Shown here: positions 10,497 through 21,978 of the stretch, piece after piece | Position numbering within the stretch: the stretch's first letter is position 1 | Layout: each line of letters starts with the position of its first letter | Origin: Campanula takesimana | Taxonomy: Eukaryota > Streptophyta > Magnoliopsida > Asterales > Campanulaceae | Direction of reading: 5' to 3' | NCBI GenBank assembly: GCA_026119855.1 | Contig: JAOWBW010000282.1 | Coordinates: 890,085-954,084 of the forward strand | Length of the DNA stretch: 64,000 nt | The notes under the pieces: generated by a model | Database searches by the model: none | Told to the model about the DNA's origin: nothing | What the model saw: only the letters and a program-made list of their open reading frames with translations | Position numbers and translations under genes: made by a program

Positions 10497-13014
10497 TGTG
10501 AGAGCCCGCGCCGCGAACCTTTCGAATGGTCCGTACGAAGCGCGGCTTGAATCCGCTCGGTTTCTCACACAATGGTTACCCTCCTTTAGTTTTGAAAAGC
10601 AGATAGTCGCCACCTCATTTTATTAAGGAAAATAGAGATAAAACCTTTTTTGAGTTTGAAGTGGGTTCGGGGGCTAAGCTACGAGAGGAGAAGGTGATTA
10701 GCAACACTCCGCTCGCCCTTACGGTCTCTAGCATGCTTCCGCCTACGATTTATTTTAATGCCTTTTTGAAATGCCTTATTATGCCCTACATTAATGAAAA
10801 TGTGTGTTTTATGTACAAGGAGTCTTCCTAGTCTAGATCGATTCATTTGATCGCAACCGGGAACCGGTTTGGGTGGATTCCCGATTGGTTTTGAAAATGG
10901 TTTGAATCAATTAGACAAGTAAGAAAAAATAATGGGGAGAAGGGAAAATTGTACAAATAATACAAATATGCAAAAGATGGGAAAATTCCCATGAAAGAAT
11001 AAATGTCCGCGTCGCGGTTTCAGCCATTGGATTCGACGCCAATCTCTGTCCCCGAGCTTATGTACCTGTCTTAAATTCATCCAAATCCAAAACTAGAAAT
11101 TGGGACTTAATCCCAGAAGGTTAGAAATAATTGATGACTTTTTGCATAATTTTTGGATTAGTTCTTTAGGTTCAAATGATGATAAGAACAATAATCACAA
11201 AAGACATTCAGCACAGGAAAGTCATTATATCCATACATTCAGAACCAATTTACTGCATCAAAACTCATGAATCTTGAAAGACACAAAGAATGAAAGTTTA
11301 AGACAACATTCAAGATATGAAGTAACCCAAATCTTAAGTTCATATGATGAGTTTAAGTAGTTCAAATAAGCTCTGACATTTTGATGTCAGAAGCTGAAAG
11401 TGCAGAATCTGGAATTTGGAAGTTAAACGAGAGAGTAAAAGGGGAACTTTCAGAGATCTAAAAAATATATCAAAAATATTTACACATTCCTGAGTTTATT
11501 GAGAACAAAATTCATGTTTTTACTTAAGCCAAAAAAACCACGTTTTAACAGAGTTTTAGATACAAAACCAATCATTGAAGCTCATGGAACTCATACCTTA
11601 ACATGTTAAGAACATTATCAAAGGGTTATTTTACATCAGATGTTAATCTAAGTATGAATACATAGGAGAGAAAGGAAAAGGAGACAGATTCATGACATTC
11701 AAGGACAAGGAGCATGTTTAAGCATGAAGAACCTAAAACTTGACCAAAAAATTAACACATGACCATCACAAGATCACATAAATATAATATACCTCAGCTT
11801 CAAACATAAAACTCATTATTTACATGGCCATAACATGAGTTTGTTACATAATTATTCCAAGAAATATGGGAGTCTAGCCAACTAGTGGCTAGACCCTTAC
11901 ACAAAAGCTCAAATCATCTACATACTTGCATATTTAAGAATTACAAGAAGAAGATTACCTAGTGAATAGGGGGAGGGTGTGCTTCCTTTGCTTCCAAGGG
12001 AAGGCTTTAGTTTTGTTTGAGTTTGAAGGTTGTATTGCTTGAAAATTTGCTTGAGTTTGAGTTGTTTTAGGGTATTTTTGTGTTGGAGAAGATGGTGTTT
12101 GGTGGTGGTAGTATGGTGGAGTAGTGGTGGGAGAGTATTGGCTGAGAATTAGAGAGAGAGTTGAGAAAGAATTGGGAGAGAAAATAGTTGGAGAGAAAGT
12201 GTAAGAGTGTAGTTAGTGTAGTGTATGAGAGTTGTAAGAATGTATATTGGTGAAGGGGGGCTCATCTTAGGCCATTTAGGAGGGAGGAGGGAGGTAGTAT
12301 TTTAGGACAAATCTACCCCTAAGGTAGGGGTAGAGGAGAGAGGAGGCTGGTGAGGTGATGGAGGGTGGAGAGGCTTGAAGAAGAAGAAGAACAAGAAATG
12401 ATGGAGTTTGAAAATAAGGAAGAAGACTGCAAAAAGGCTGAAAATAGGGGGTGCTCGGCCGAGCAGCTTATAGTGCTCGGCCGAGCACTAGGCCAAAAAG
12501 TCAAATTTTTATTTTTTTTCTTTTCTTTTTCCAGCCAGCCAGAAGGTGACATGTGGCACCTTGTTGACTGGGCCTTTTCTTGCTCGGCACACATTTGTTC
12601 CGGCTCCGTCTTTCTGTTCCGCAACCGCTCCGTTGTGCGCGCTCTGGTGTCCCGGTTGTCCGCGGGCCCAACATGAAAGTTGCTCAGAGTATTTTTGTGG
12701 TCATGCCGGTATATATGTAGTTAATCAAAAATCAAGGAATAGCATAGTATAATATTAAATGCATTAGATGATGGTAAAAGGCCTTTTTAAGCAGTGCGAG
12801 ACCCGTTAAAGGGTCCGCGCGCGCGATTTTTAAGAATATGCTTATTTACTCGGTTTTGAATTCTGATCACGAATCCGGACTCGGTTTATTCATCAGATGC
12901 ACCGATAAGGCGCTCGGTAGTCCCGAACAGCCAAATCTGGGGGTTTTAGGTCAATTATCGTGTTTAGACCAATTAATCGGGGTTTACTAGGGGTGCGAGA
13001 TCGGGGTCTCTACA
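10497..13014 (-). repeat. Family A 3' LTR
   Basis: The LTR is 2518 bp with TG...CA ends. It lacks about 216 bases present in the other LTR (around 23063-23278), and the break falls near 11571. It holds paired TGCTCGGCCGAGCA palindromes at 12452-12488. Confidence 0.9.
12452..12488. repeat. Paired GC-rich palindromes in family A LTR
   Basis: TGCTCGGCCGAGCA (12452-12465) and GTGCTCGGCCGAGCAC (12473-12488) are perfect palindromes seven bases apart. The other LTR has them at 24191-24204 (one base changed) and 24213-24226. The solo LTR has different palindromes at the equivalent place (30284-30329). Confidence 0.88.
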
Positions 13015-13977
13015 GAGCCCCTCGTCGAATTCGCTTTTCAAGTAAAGAGAATTCGACGATCACTAAGAGACTACCGATCTCATCTCGGTTTAACGGCTGG
13101 GCCCGAAGTGGGGCTTCCTACGTATCCCTTTCGAGAATCAAGCCTCCGTAGTTCTACTCAGCGGACTAATCAAGCAAGCGTATGGTCGAACCTGGATTCC
13201 CAAGTTTCCTACGTATCTCTTTCGAGAATCAGACCAATCGTAGTTCGGCTTAACAATTGGGGATGAAGTTTGCGAAGTAAAACTTCTCTAGCGGGGCAAT
13301 AGAGCGGAGGAATGGCTGGGGAGTGAGATCAAATATCTCTGAGCCGGGGGGAGCATCGAGAATTCGAATTCTCTTTGCTGGGGATAAGAAAGAAAAAAAG
13401 AAAACATGATAATTTTGAAGAAATCAGCGACTGAGCTCCTATTCGAGCTGCCTACGTATCCCTTTCGAGAATCAAGTCGGGGCGTAGTTCTGAAGGAGGT
13501 CCAACCCAATTGCTCGAGTGGACCAGGAAAGTAACCAAATTTTTAGAGGGTCAGATTCGGATAAACTGAAAAGACCAGGGTAACCAAATAGTCGAGACAT
13601 CCAACTCTGGCGCCAGAGTGGACCGGAAGAGTAACCAAATTTTTTGAGAGGGTCAAATTCGGGGGTGACCGAAAAGACCGGAGGTAACCAAGATTTAAAA
13701 AAACATCTTAAAGAGAGAGTAAAGGATACATTGTAGCTTTTTCTTACCGAGGAAAAGATGATGGCTATGCATTGCAGTCTATTGAGGATGGTCGAAAGTA
13801 ACTTTTGCTTTGTGTGATCTTTTGGCACTATGTTGAATGATGCAACTCCACTTTGAACCTGTGTTCGGATCTCTTGTCTTTTGTCAGAATTTCCAGTATT
13901 TCAAGGGGGCCCAAAAGATTCCATCGTTAAGATCATGGTGATTGATGTTGTGCTCAAATCTTTTGTCTCTTGGCCGA
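13015..13977 (-). other. Non-coding internal region of family A element with hairpin-like motifs
   Basis: No coding sequence is recognisable. Three copies of CCTACGTATC...TTTCGAGAATCA...CGTAGTTC lie at 13118-13154, 13208-13246 and 13451-13490. Another is at 17137-17175. Each has outer arms CTACG/CGTAG that could pair. A purine stretch (GAGGGG on the minus strand) next to 13015 is the likely polypurine tract. Confidence 0.6.
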
Positions 13978-16502
13978 TGACACGCCCCCAGGTCCCGGGA
14001 TCCCCTAATAGAACCTCGAACCTGGATGGAGTGCCTAACGGGAAACAAGAAACTTAACAAGAAACTTAATGACATTTGTTTAACAAACTGACATGATATA
14101 TATATTCTAGAGTAAGGAGCTATACTAGCTCACAACACGAGTTCTAGACAAGAAAATTTAAAACCAAACTTAATACATACACAGCGGAAACATGCCTAGC
14201 ACATAAGCTGGCATTAAGAGTACTATACAAGATGTCTAGTGACAACAAGAACTGAACAAGACTGTCTACCCCAAAATAAGGAGTTATACAAAACTCAATA
14301 CATCGTCCTCACCAAGTGTAAAAGGACACAAGCCCCAAAATAATCACGACCTGCGAAGTAAGCTCCCAACTATGTCGAGCCTCACTGCGCACTATCCTTC
14401 CTTTCCTGGAGGGGGGAAACAAATAAAGGGTGAGATAAATCTCAGTAAGCTATTAGATGCAACTACATGACATGTTATCATGCAATTCAAGTAGATACTC
14501 AAATAATCATTTATCAAGTATCATCAAGTAACAAGTATATGAGAGGATAATCCACTCATCAAGTAGCACATAAGCTAAACAAGCAAGTTATAAGGATATT
14601 GCTTCCTTCCTTATTCCTCCCAAGAATACCATTGTTGTCGAAGCTTGTATTACTTTGACATCATGATCAATAACAGGAACTGATTATTCAGTATATATCA
14701 GAAGACCCGGTAACCAGTGTCATTCTCAATATCAGTACTCATGATTATTCATGAGGTGTTCGGGACGGGAGTTTAGCATTCACTTAAGTCAGGCTTATTG
14801 CTCCAACTAAGGAAGCTATGCCCTTACTATGGCCGGTAGTAAGGGGTCGGGCGGAAATACATAGGGACCCGATTGTCACTTAAACCCCAGCTCTCGCGAC
14901 AAGCGTGAACCTATACATTTTCGAACAAGCAAGGAGAACCAGCTGGACTCACACAAGAAAGTACAAGTAGATATTTACTTGAACAACGGGAGAAGAACTA
15001 ATCCAAATGTAGTGGACTAGCTCAACAAGGAACATGCTTCAAGTACTCAAGAAGTCACCTTGTATCAAGAAAATGTATGCAATGTTTGCACATACACAAC
15101 AAGAACATGTCTCATACACATTAGTGCTTGTTCATAGCACTTTCTAGTTCACTACCATACATATGTATTGGTGTCAAGTCATGTACAAGATTTTATTATC
15201 TTATACTTCAAATTATAATCCAATTCTTTGGATGTTCAAATCACGTACAAGCTTTTAATGTCTTATACTTCGAGTTATAACTTCCAATCTTTGGACATTC
15301 AAACAAGTATAAGAGTTATACATTTACTCTTACCAAATCCCAATCCTAATCTTAGGATGTTCAAGTCTAAGACCTTATGCTAATGCCTCTAAGGTGCACA
15401 ATCATTGGATTCACAACAAGTATAACACATTAGTGCTTGTTCATAGCACTTTCAAGACATAAAAAAGAGATACTACTCTTATACTTATGTTCTCATTTTA
15501 ATTCAATGAGTATACATGTTTAAGACCAAGTCTGATGCCCCTAAAGTATCACAACACTTTCTAGGACATCTTATACTAAGGTTATATACCTTAACTAGGG
15601 TTACTTCCAACTTTATACAAACTTTAAACAAAATCTTTGTTTTTCAGACAACTGTGCGGTCGCCCACAATGGACTGTGCGGCCGTACACTTGCATGTCAA
15701 TTTCTTTGAAAAATCCTTCAGAAAGATGTGCGGTCGCACACTCATTTTTGTGCGGTCGCACAGTGTACTAAAATGCGAAATTTTCATTTCTTTCCCAGGT
15801 TGAAATATTTTCCGTTCCAAACGTAGGAGTAACATTTCCTAACAAATTCAACATTCCCAGAAAAGACATAACATCATTCAAACTCATCTTTCCAAATCCC
15901 TTTATAATTTTACACAGGGGAATTTTACTCCTTTTGTCCCAAATTTACAAGTACCACAAAAATCACCCCAAACACAAAATTAACATTCACAAGTATCGAG
16001 AATAACATTTATGCATGTTATTACAAGCAAGGGGGAGCTAATAACTTACCTAGTCAAAATTCAAGTTGACCCAAACTTATTTCTGTTCGGCCTGGAACGC
16101 TCTATTCAACGCCACAAATATTAATCCGGGATCAGAATCAAGAACGGAGAGATAATTAAACTCGAGGAGTCGAGAATAGGGTAAACCCTAACCCTAACTT
16201 ATGAAACAGAGAAAGAACGAGAAGAGAATTGGGTGAAATGCCTTCTCAGGCAAAAACCCAACAAGATATACTTTGCAACTATCCAAGAATGACACTTAGG
16301 CCCCTCAAGTTTCACTTTTAACAAAAAGACCCCTAAAGTCCAATTTTCACAAATGACCCAAAAGTCAAAACTAGACATTTAACCACCTTAACTATTTAAA
16401 GCAGTTAAAAATTTAACCCAAGTAAAACTAACACATAATATGCAAGTTCAAGAATTTAACAAGTATGTCAAATATTTAACGATAATAAGGATGGGCGTTA
16501 CA
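13978..16502 (-). mobile_element. Solo LTR of family B inside the family A element
   Basis: This is a 2525 bp segment starting TGACACGCCC and ending GGGCGTTACA. It is flanked by a perfect target-site duplication, GCCGA (13973-13977 and 16503-16507). On the minus strand it starts TGTAACGCCC, a common start of plant gypsy LTRs, which suggests that orientation. It has no coding sequence. It carries four palindrome-like sites at 15654-15762. Confidence 0.92.
15654..15762. repeat. GC-rich palindromic sites in family B LTR
   Basis: TGTGCGGTCGCCCAC (15654), TGTGCGGCCGTACA (15676-15689), TGTGCGGTCGCACA (15727-15740) and TGTGCGGTCGCACA (15749-15762) are four variants of one near-palindrome. They resemble the sites of family C although the surrounding LTRs are not similar. 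Confidence 0.85.
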
Positions 16503-17175
16503 GCCGAGGTTTCTCGCATTTATGTAGATGCGCAATGAACTCAAACCTGCAGGTTAGCTCCGCATGCAGTGACATTTATGATTTGTACGTGTAAAATGGA
16601 ATCATTTTTGTTTGAGCGCAAATTTATTTTCATTTTGATTTTGGCATGCTAATCTTTTGGCTTGAGGCATTCAATAAATGGCATTGAATCATGAGATGAC
16701 ATGGCAATGATTGAGGCATGACAATGATTATGGATATGATAGCAATTATGAGAAGGCAACAATCATGGCATGGTGGAGATTGCAACATGATAAACAGCAT
16801 AACAATGATTATGACATGATAATGGGCATGAAGATTATAGCATGATGAAATGATTATGACATGGAGATGTTATTGCATGCTTAACCATGATGAGATGACA
16901 TGACATGATAACTGCAAACCTCAGTGATTTTATTGGTGGATTAAGCGTGTGGGGCTGCAGGCTATTGCAATGCTCAAGTTTTTTACTTTGTCGTTGCTTT
17001 TGATGTGTTTGTGGTTGGGCTTGTGGTCACAAGCTGCCTTTGCAACGTTTTGACGCGTGTGCGGTCGGGCTTGTGGTGACAAGCTGCCTTTGCGACATTT
17101 TGACGCGTGTGTGGTCGGGCTTGTGATGACAAGCTGCCTACGTATCCCTTGCGGGAATCAGACCCTACGTAGTTC
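16503..17175 (-). repeat. Low-complexity and tandem repeats in family A interior
   Basis: At 16640-16910 short words such as CATGAT, AATGATTATGA and GACATG recur without a fixed period. At about 16995-17136 a unit of roughly 57 bases (GTGGTCGGGCTTGTG..ACAAGCTGCC) occurs three times in tandem. The last unit runs into the CCTACGTATC motif at 17137. No gene is seen. Confidence 0.6.
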
Positions 17176-20124
17176 GAGTCTGGCAACTTGAACAAATTTT
17201 GCAAAGATGGCGTCGAGAAATTTCATTCCTTGATTATGATGTGGCAGGGTGCATGATGCGTACCTACAAGAGATTTTTACAAGCATGCAAAATATATTGT
17301 GACATTAGTGTGCTTGAAAGTGTCATATACGTGCAGCAAGAACATAATGGCTTAGAGATTTTGGAGAGGGAGAAGAACGCACTCTCTTCCTTTAGAAAGC
17401 TTTGATGAAAGTGTTTCAAACTTTGCTTTTATTTTTTAGCAATCTTTTTTATTTTTTTTTTTATTGACACGTGTGCATCGCTTGCATTTTAAACTTAACT
17501 CGTTTTTGTAAAATGAACAAAGTGTATATGTGCAAAGAGGGAAAATCGGGAAAGGAAAGAATTGTGTATATTTTCTTTTGAGATTTTTGAGAATTTTGGG
17601 AGTTATGATGAGGACGAATGGTGGGGCGAGAATGGAAGCCTAGCGCAAGAACTCGAAAGGTCAATTCCCCACACCCATTTGATCAAGTCTACTCGACGAC
17701 GCTCTCAAGACACAATGCTCGAATCAGCCCCAGTTGGTGACCAAAGAAACCCAGTATATCTCGATGACAAGGCTTTTAGATGTTGGCAACGGAAGCCCCA
17801 GTATTTCAATGATAAGCCCATACACTCAACGCTTCATTAGTAAGGACCCGGCTGTTTAGAAGAGCAGTCATATGTGATTCGAGTGTGGAATCTCCAGCAT
17901 ATTCCGAAAGTGAGTTCTAGGCTTGCCAATTCATAAGTGTGCATTGACCTCCCACTTGTGGGGGGGAAGGTAACCGTTTTTCAAAGGCATCTCGATGTTT
18001 TGATGATTCCATGGTGGAGGAAATCGTCGGGTCCCCAAAGGTCGTCTTCACAATTAAAGTCTTTTATTTGGGGACAAACTGCCTTGAGGAATTTTCCCCG
18101 TCCATTAATGCATACCCAAAATTGTAAGGCCCTTGATTACACCGTGGAACAGATCTCGAACTTAGTGAAGCAAGCTGTTGTTATTAACTGACAATTTGTT
18201 CTAAGTTTCCACTTACGGGGGGACTTAACTGTTCACAAGAATCATCACCGAGTTTTGGCATTCCACTGTCGGGATTTAAGAATCCCCAGTGTTACCCTAA
18301 AGTAAGTTGCACCATCAACGCGCCTTTTATGGGGACCAGACTGCTTCAAAGAGTCGTCCCATATCTAGTCTTTTAGTGAGATGAAAACATGTGCTGCTCA
18401 GAGCGCATCATGCTTGGTCGTTATGAATTCGTTCCTTGCCTTCAAGGTAGAACCCCCAACTGTGATATGTAGCCCCAGATTTGTGTTCATTCGATTTTAA
18501 GTACCAAAGGTCTCATTCGTCTACCTCTTTACAACATGTGACATGCAGCCCCAGATTAGGCCCATTCATTCGAGGGTATCTGCTCATTCGAGACCCTGAA
18601 GATCGGAGACTTTCATTTATTTGTCTTTCCTTACTGTGACAGTTTCAGGAATTGACAGGGGAAGGCACGTGGCCAGTGTTTTGGGAAGGCAAAGGAAAAT
18701 CTCGTAAGATTTTCGACATCGTGTTTGCGCAGAATGAATTGACGGAAGGACGAGGGTAGGGGGAAGCCCCTAGACTCGAGGAAATTGCTCATATTCGAAA
18801 TCAATGACTCAAGATTAGAACTCGCGTTAATGGTCAAGTATTTCAAAATCAAATGCAATCTAATTAATTTCAACTTTTTAGAAAAGCAGGTAATTCATTT
18901 GGACACAAATTAGACCGCAACGGCTCGAGATGAGAACACCATTTGATAATTGTCATAGTTAGAGTCGCTTGTTGACCTCGTGGGTGAGAGGTCCTCGCCG
19001 TCGTCGTTGCGCCTTTTAAGATTGATTAGAAGCTACGTGACCTTTGACCGCTGGCTCCCTCAGTGTAAGGGGTTGGCATAGCATGTGGTATTCCAACCAA
19101 GACACCAGTTGTCGTCGTTGATGGTGTCTGTCGAGGGTCAAAAGGTCAAGATCCCCTTCGGTGTAGATTAGTCCCATGTCGCCTTTGCATTTTTTTTATC
19201 CTGATGGAGTCTTTGAAAGCCGTTCACCTTTTAAGTCTCTAACCTCTCAGTGTAAGAGGCCGGCTAAGAGAATGAGTCACCAATTGTCGTCGTTGATGGT
19301 GCTCACTCAAAGGGGTTGAAAATGATTTTGATGATGTAAGTGATATGTACAAAGAATGAAGTAATGTAAAGGAATAGAGCAGAATAGACTCTTTTTTTTT
19401 TGCGCGCCTCCCTTTTTTGCCTGAAGCTGGCCGCACGGGTTTTCAACTTCAGCGGGCGATACTTTTTTTTTTTTTTTTTAGAGAAAGAGGAGAAGAAGAA
19501 GGGAAAATAAAATTTTGCAATGTACACATTCATTTAGAGAAAAGTGTGCAATTGCAGAAACAAAAATTTTCGGTCTTCGTCCTTTTTACTAACCGCCTCA
19601 AATATGTGTCGAAATGTCTTTCGGAGTCTTGATTGATTGATCGTACTGGTTGAATCCATTGATCGCCTTTGTTGACTTCTTTGATCGCCTTCGCGGACTT
19701 AGTTCTCAACTTGATTAATCGCAGCCTAAGATTAGTCCATTTTCATATTTAGCTCTTAATAAAGTGATTTTAAAAAGATGCGCGATTAAGAGAACTTAAT
19801 TATAAGGCGAATTCATTGCTGAAAACTTTTATTAATAAGACAAACAAGAAATTAAAAAATAGTACAAAAGGATTGACACGCAAATTTGACTTGGAAGACA
19901 AAGGAAAGTGTGAGCACATTTTAGGACGGGCCCGAAAACAAAAGGGATTGGATTTGGGCTGTGTGCCCTATTTACAGCAAAGAAAACCATCCCATCGGGT
20001 CGTTGAATTCTCATTAGTGCAAAGTGTCACAAGTCCTCATGTCGGCAGGTTGCGGTCATTGTAGCAAAAAAGGGAACATTCTCCTCGACGGTCGAGGAGC
20101 CCCTAGGATGCCATCGTCGAACTC
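17176..20124 (-). other. Family A interior where pol would be expected; no gene recognised
   Basis: On both strands only short frames are present and no retroviral domain could be recognised. Repeated words such as CCCCAG, CTCAGTGTAAG and GTCGTCGTTGATGGTG are seen, the last two at about 19055-19125 and 19245-19300. Homopolymers lie at 19390-19400 and 19460-19480. The element appears to have replaced or lost its pol region. Confidence 0.5.
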
Positions 20125-20960
20125 TTACTGAAACTTCTTAAGGGGTTTCTGGATTAACCCTAGGTCAAACAGGTCTTTGATCGCGTGAAGGAGGGAGAAG
20201 CATTCATCTGTCGTATGTCCGGTAAAGCTATGATAGTCACAAGATTTGGAGTAGTCCCAATCTTCCGGTAAGGTTTGCGGTGGTTGATAATCCTCGAGGG
20301 GGAACAATATTCCTACTCCATTAAGTGATGAAACATCGCAGACTGTGGGATGTCATACTTATCAAAGTGTCTAACTTCTTTCTGGGCTTTGGGGACATAA
20401 TCCTCTTCTGATGGCACAGACTGCTCAGTGATTTCCATGGTAGGATTTCCTACTGTTCTAAACTTGAGTGTAGGTTGAGAATTGACCATTGGAGCGTTTC
20501 CTTTCCTCGGATCACGATGAGAGGAAATCTCAAGGTTTGACTCTTCGGAGGCAAGATCCTTTTCATAGGAGACCTTCAGCTGATTAGCAAGTACGGAAGC
20601 CATTATCTCATCCCAAGTGGCCGGGAGATCAGGGTAATCATCTTGGGAGGCAACATCTCAGCGAATGGACACACGCGCGGGAGTTCGATGGACATTAACA
20701 TTGGGGTAGAGATCACCAGGCGGGATCGCTTCGATTGGTCCATATAGTCTTGCTGCCCAAATAGGATTTGGTTTAGATTGGTGCTTTATGAAGGCATCCA
20801 TATACCCGAGCATTTCTTGTTGATACATGTGCAAGAGCTGCAGCAAACTCTTTGTGTGAGCGTCTAAGCGCTTTTCAAGCCACATTTCGAACTTCGGATT
20901 CGGCTTAAACTTGGATGAGCCCCTAGTCACATTTCTCGATGTCTGTCTTTTGTTTGCCAT
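20125..20960 (-). pseudogene. Gag of the family A element, broken
   Basis: Three minus-strand pieces follow each other. The first, 20960-20658, starts MANKRQTSRNVT and contains FEMWLEKRLDAHTKSLLQLL. The second is 20603-20313 (MASVLANQLKVSYEKDLA). The third, 20307-20125, contains EDWDYSKSCDYHSFTGHTTDECFSL. The last has the C-x2-H...GH-x4-C-like arrangement seen at the end of gag in Tat/Ogre-group gypsy elements. Stops near 20655 and 20312 break the frame. The capsid core expected between the second and third pieces is largely missing. It lies where gag should be, about 1 kb after the primer-binding site. A coiled-coil in the first piece is possible. Function is inferred from position and the zinc-finger-like motif only. 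Confidence 0.65.
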
Positions 20961-21959
20961 TACTGATTTGGAGATACTCGGAGTAGACTTTGATCAGAGG
21001 GACGCTGGGAACGGACCTTGAATACTACGCTAGAGGACGAATGGGATTCTCCCTCTACAAAATTGGTTGAAGGAAAGAAAGTTTTAGTTTTTTTTATGGG
21101 GACGGAATTTTTTTATGTACGAAAGAATGATTGTTTTAAGAATAAAAGAATGCAAAAATGATTTTATTTGGAAAGATTGAAAAGCAAGCAACGCACAAAA
21201 TCCTATAAACCGGACAAGCACAATGCTTAGTTTTGACATCTTGTCTTGTTTAATCCTGGAATAGTGGATTCCTTCTCCCGAGTATGAGACCAATGTTTTG
21301 CACCTGTACCTATGGCCGTCATAGACCTCTATCAAAGGGCCCATACCCTTTCGAGAATCCACCACTCTCGTTACGGTCTACGTGTGAGTCTTCGACAATT
21401 TCGAGTCAATCCTAGACATCCTGTTTGAATATCAAAAAAATTGAAATTGTTTTTCTCTTTTTTTTTATGTGGTAATGAAATAGGATTGACCCGAAATTGA
21501 CTCAGACAAGAACCGGCTAAAAGTCAAGAACGTGTAAGTTTTCGAAAACAGTCTCAGACGCGGCTTTTGAGATAGCTAGTTGGATGGGGGCTTAACCTCT
21601 CAACCACGGCAGTGAGACGCGGCATCAAGTCGGGAAATGCAACCGCGGATATCAATTCAGGGGAGCAAGAGATCCCCATCATCCTCGGGCTCCAAGTCCC
21701 CAAGGGTTTGTACGGTAACAGGCGACGGTATAAGTTCGCAAATGTGACGTGTGTGAGGTATCTATTTTTTTAGAAAAAAGAGATTTAAAGAAAAAGGAAA
21801 AGCACATTCTTTATGTTTTATTTTATTTTATTTATTCACACAAAGAATAAGGAAGAGAAAGTACCTACAAAATGAACAAACGTTAAGGCATATGTATAAG
21901 GCAAAAAGGCAAATAATGGACAAAGCACACTTTTTTGAGTTTAGCCCAGTTAGAAAATG
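20961..21959 (-). other. Leader of the family A element
   Basis: This is the stretch between primer-binding site and gag on the minus strand. It has no convincing gene; the short frame at 21084-21365 has no recognisable domain. It contains purine-rich runs and a partial TTTCGAGAATC...CTACG motif near 21350-21385. Confidence 0.5.
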
Positions 21960-21977
21960 TCCCCAGCAGAGTCGCCA
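21960..21977 (-). promoter_or_regulatory. Primer-binding-like site of family A element
   Basis: The minus strand reads TGGCGACTCTGCTGGGGA, starting one base after the LTR terminus ...CTCTCACA. The TGG start complements the CCA end of a tRNA. The tRNA cannot be named with certainty by eye. The site fixes the orientation of the element. Confidence 0.75.
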
Positions 21978-21978
21978 C

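Noticed and set aside
17199..19632. Several 60-95 residue frames in the family A interior
   Set aside because: They lack domains, are scattered on both strands and lie in repetitive non-coding sequence.
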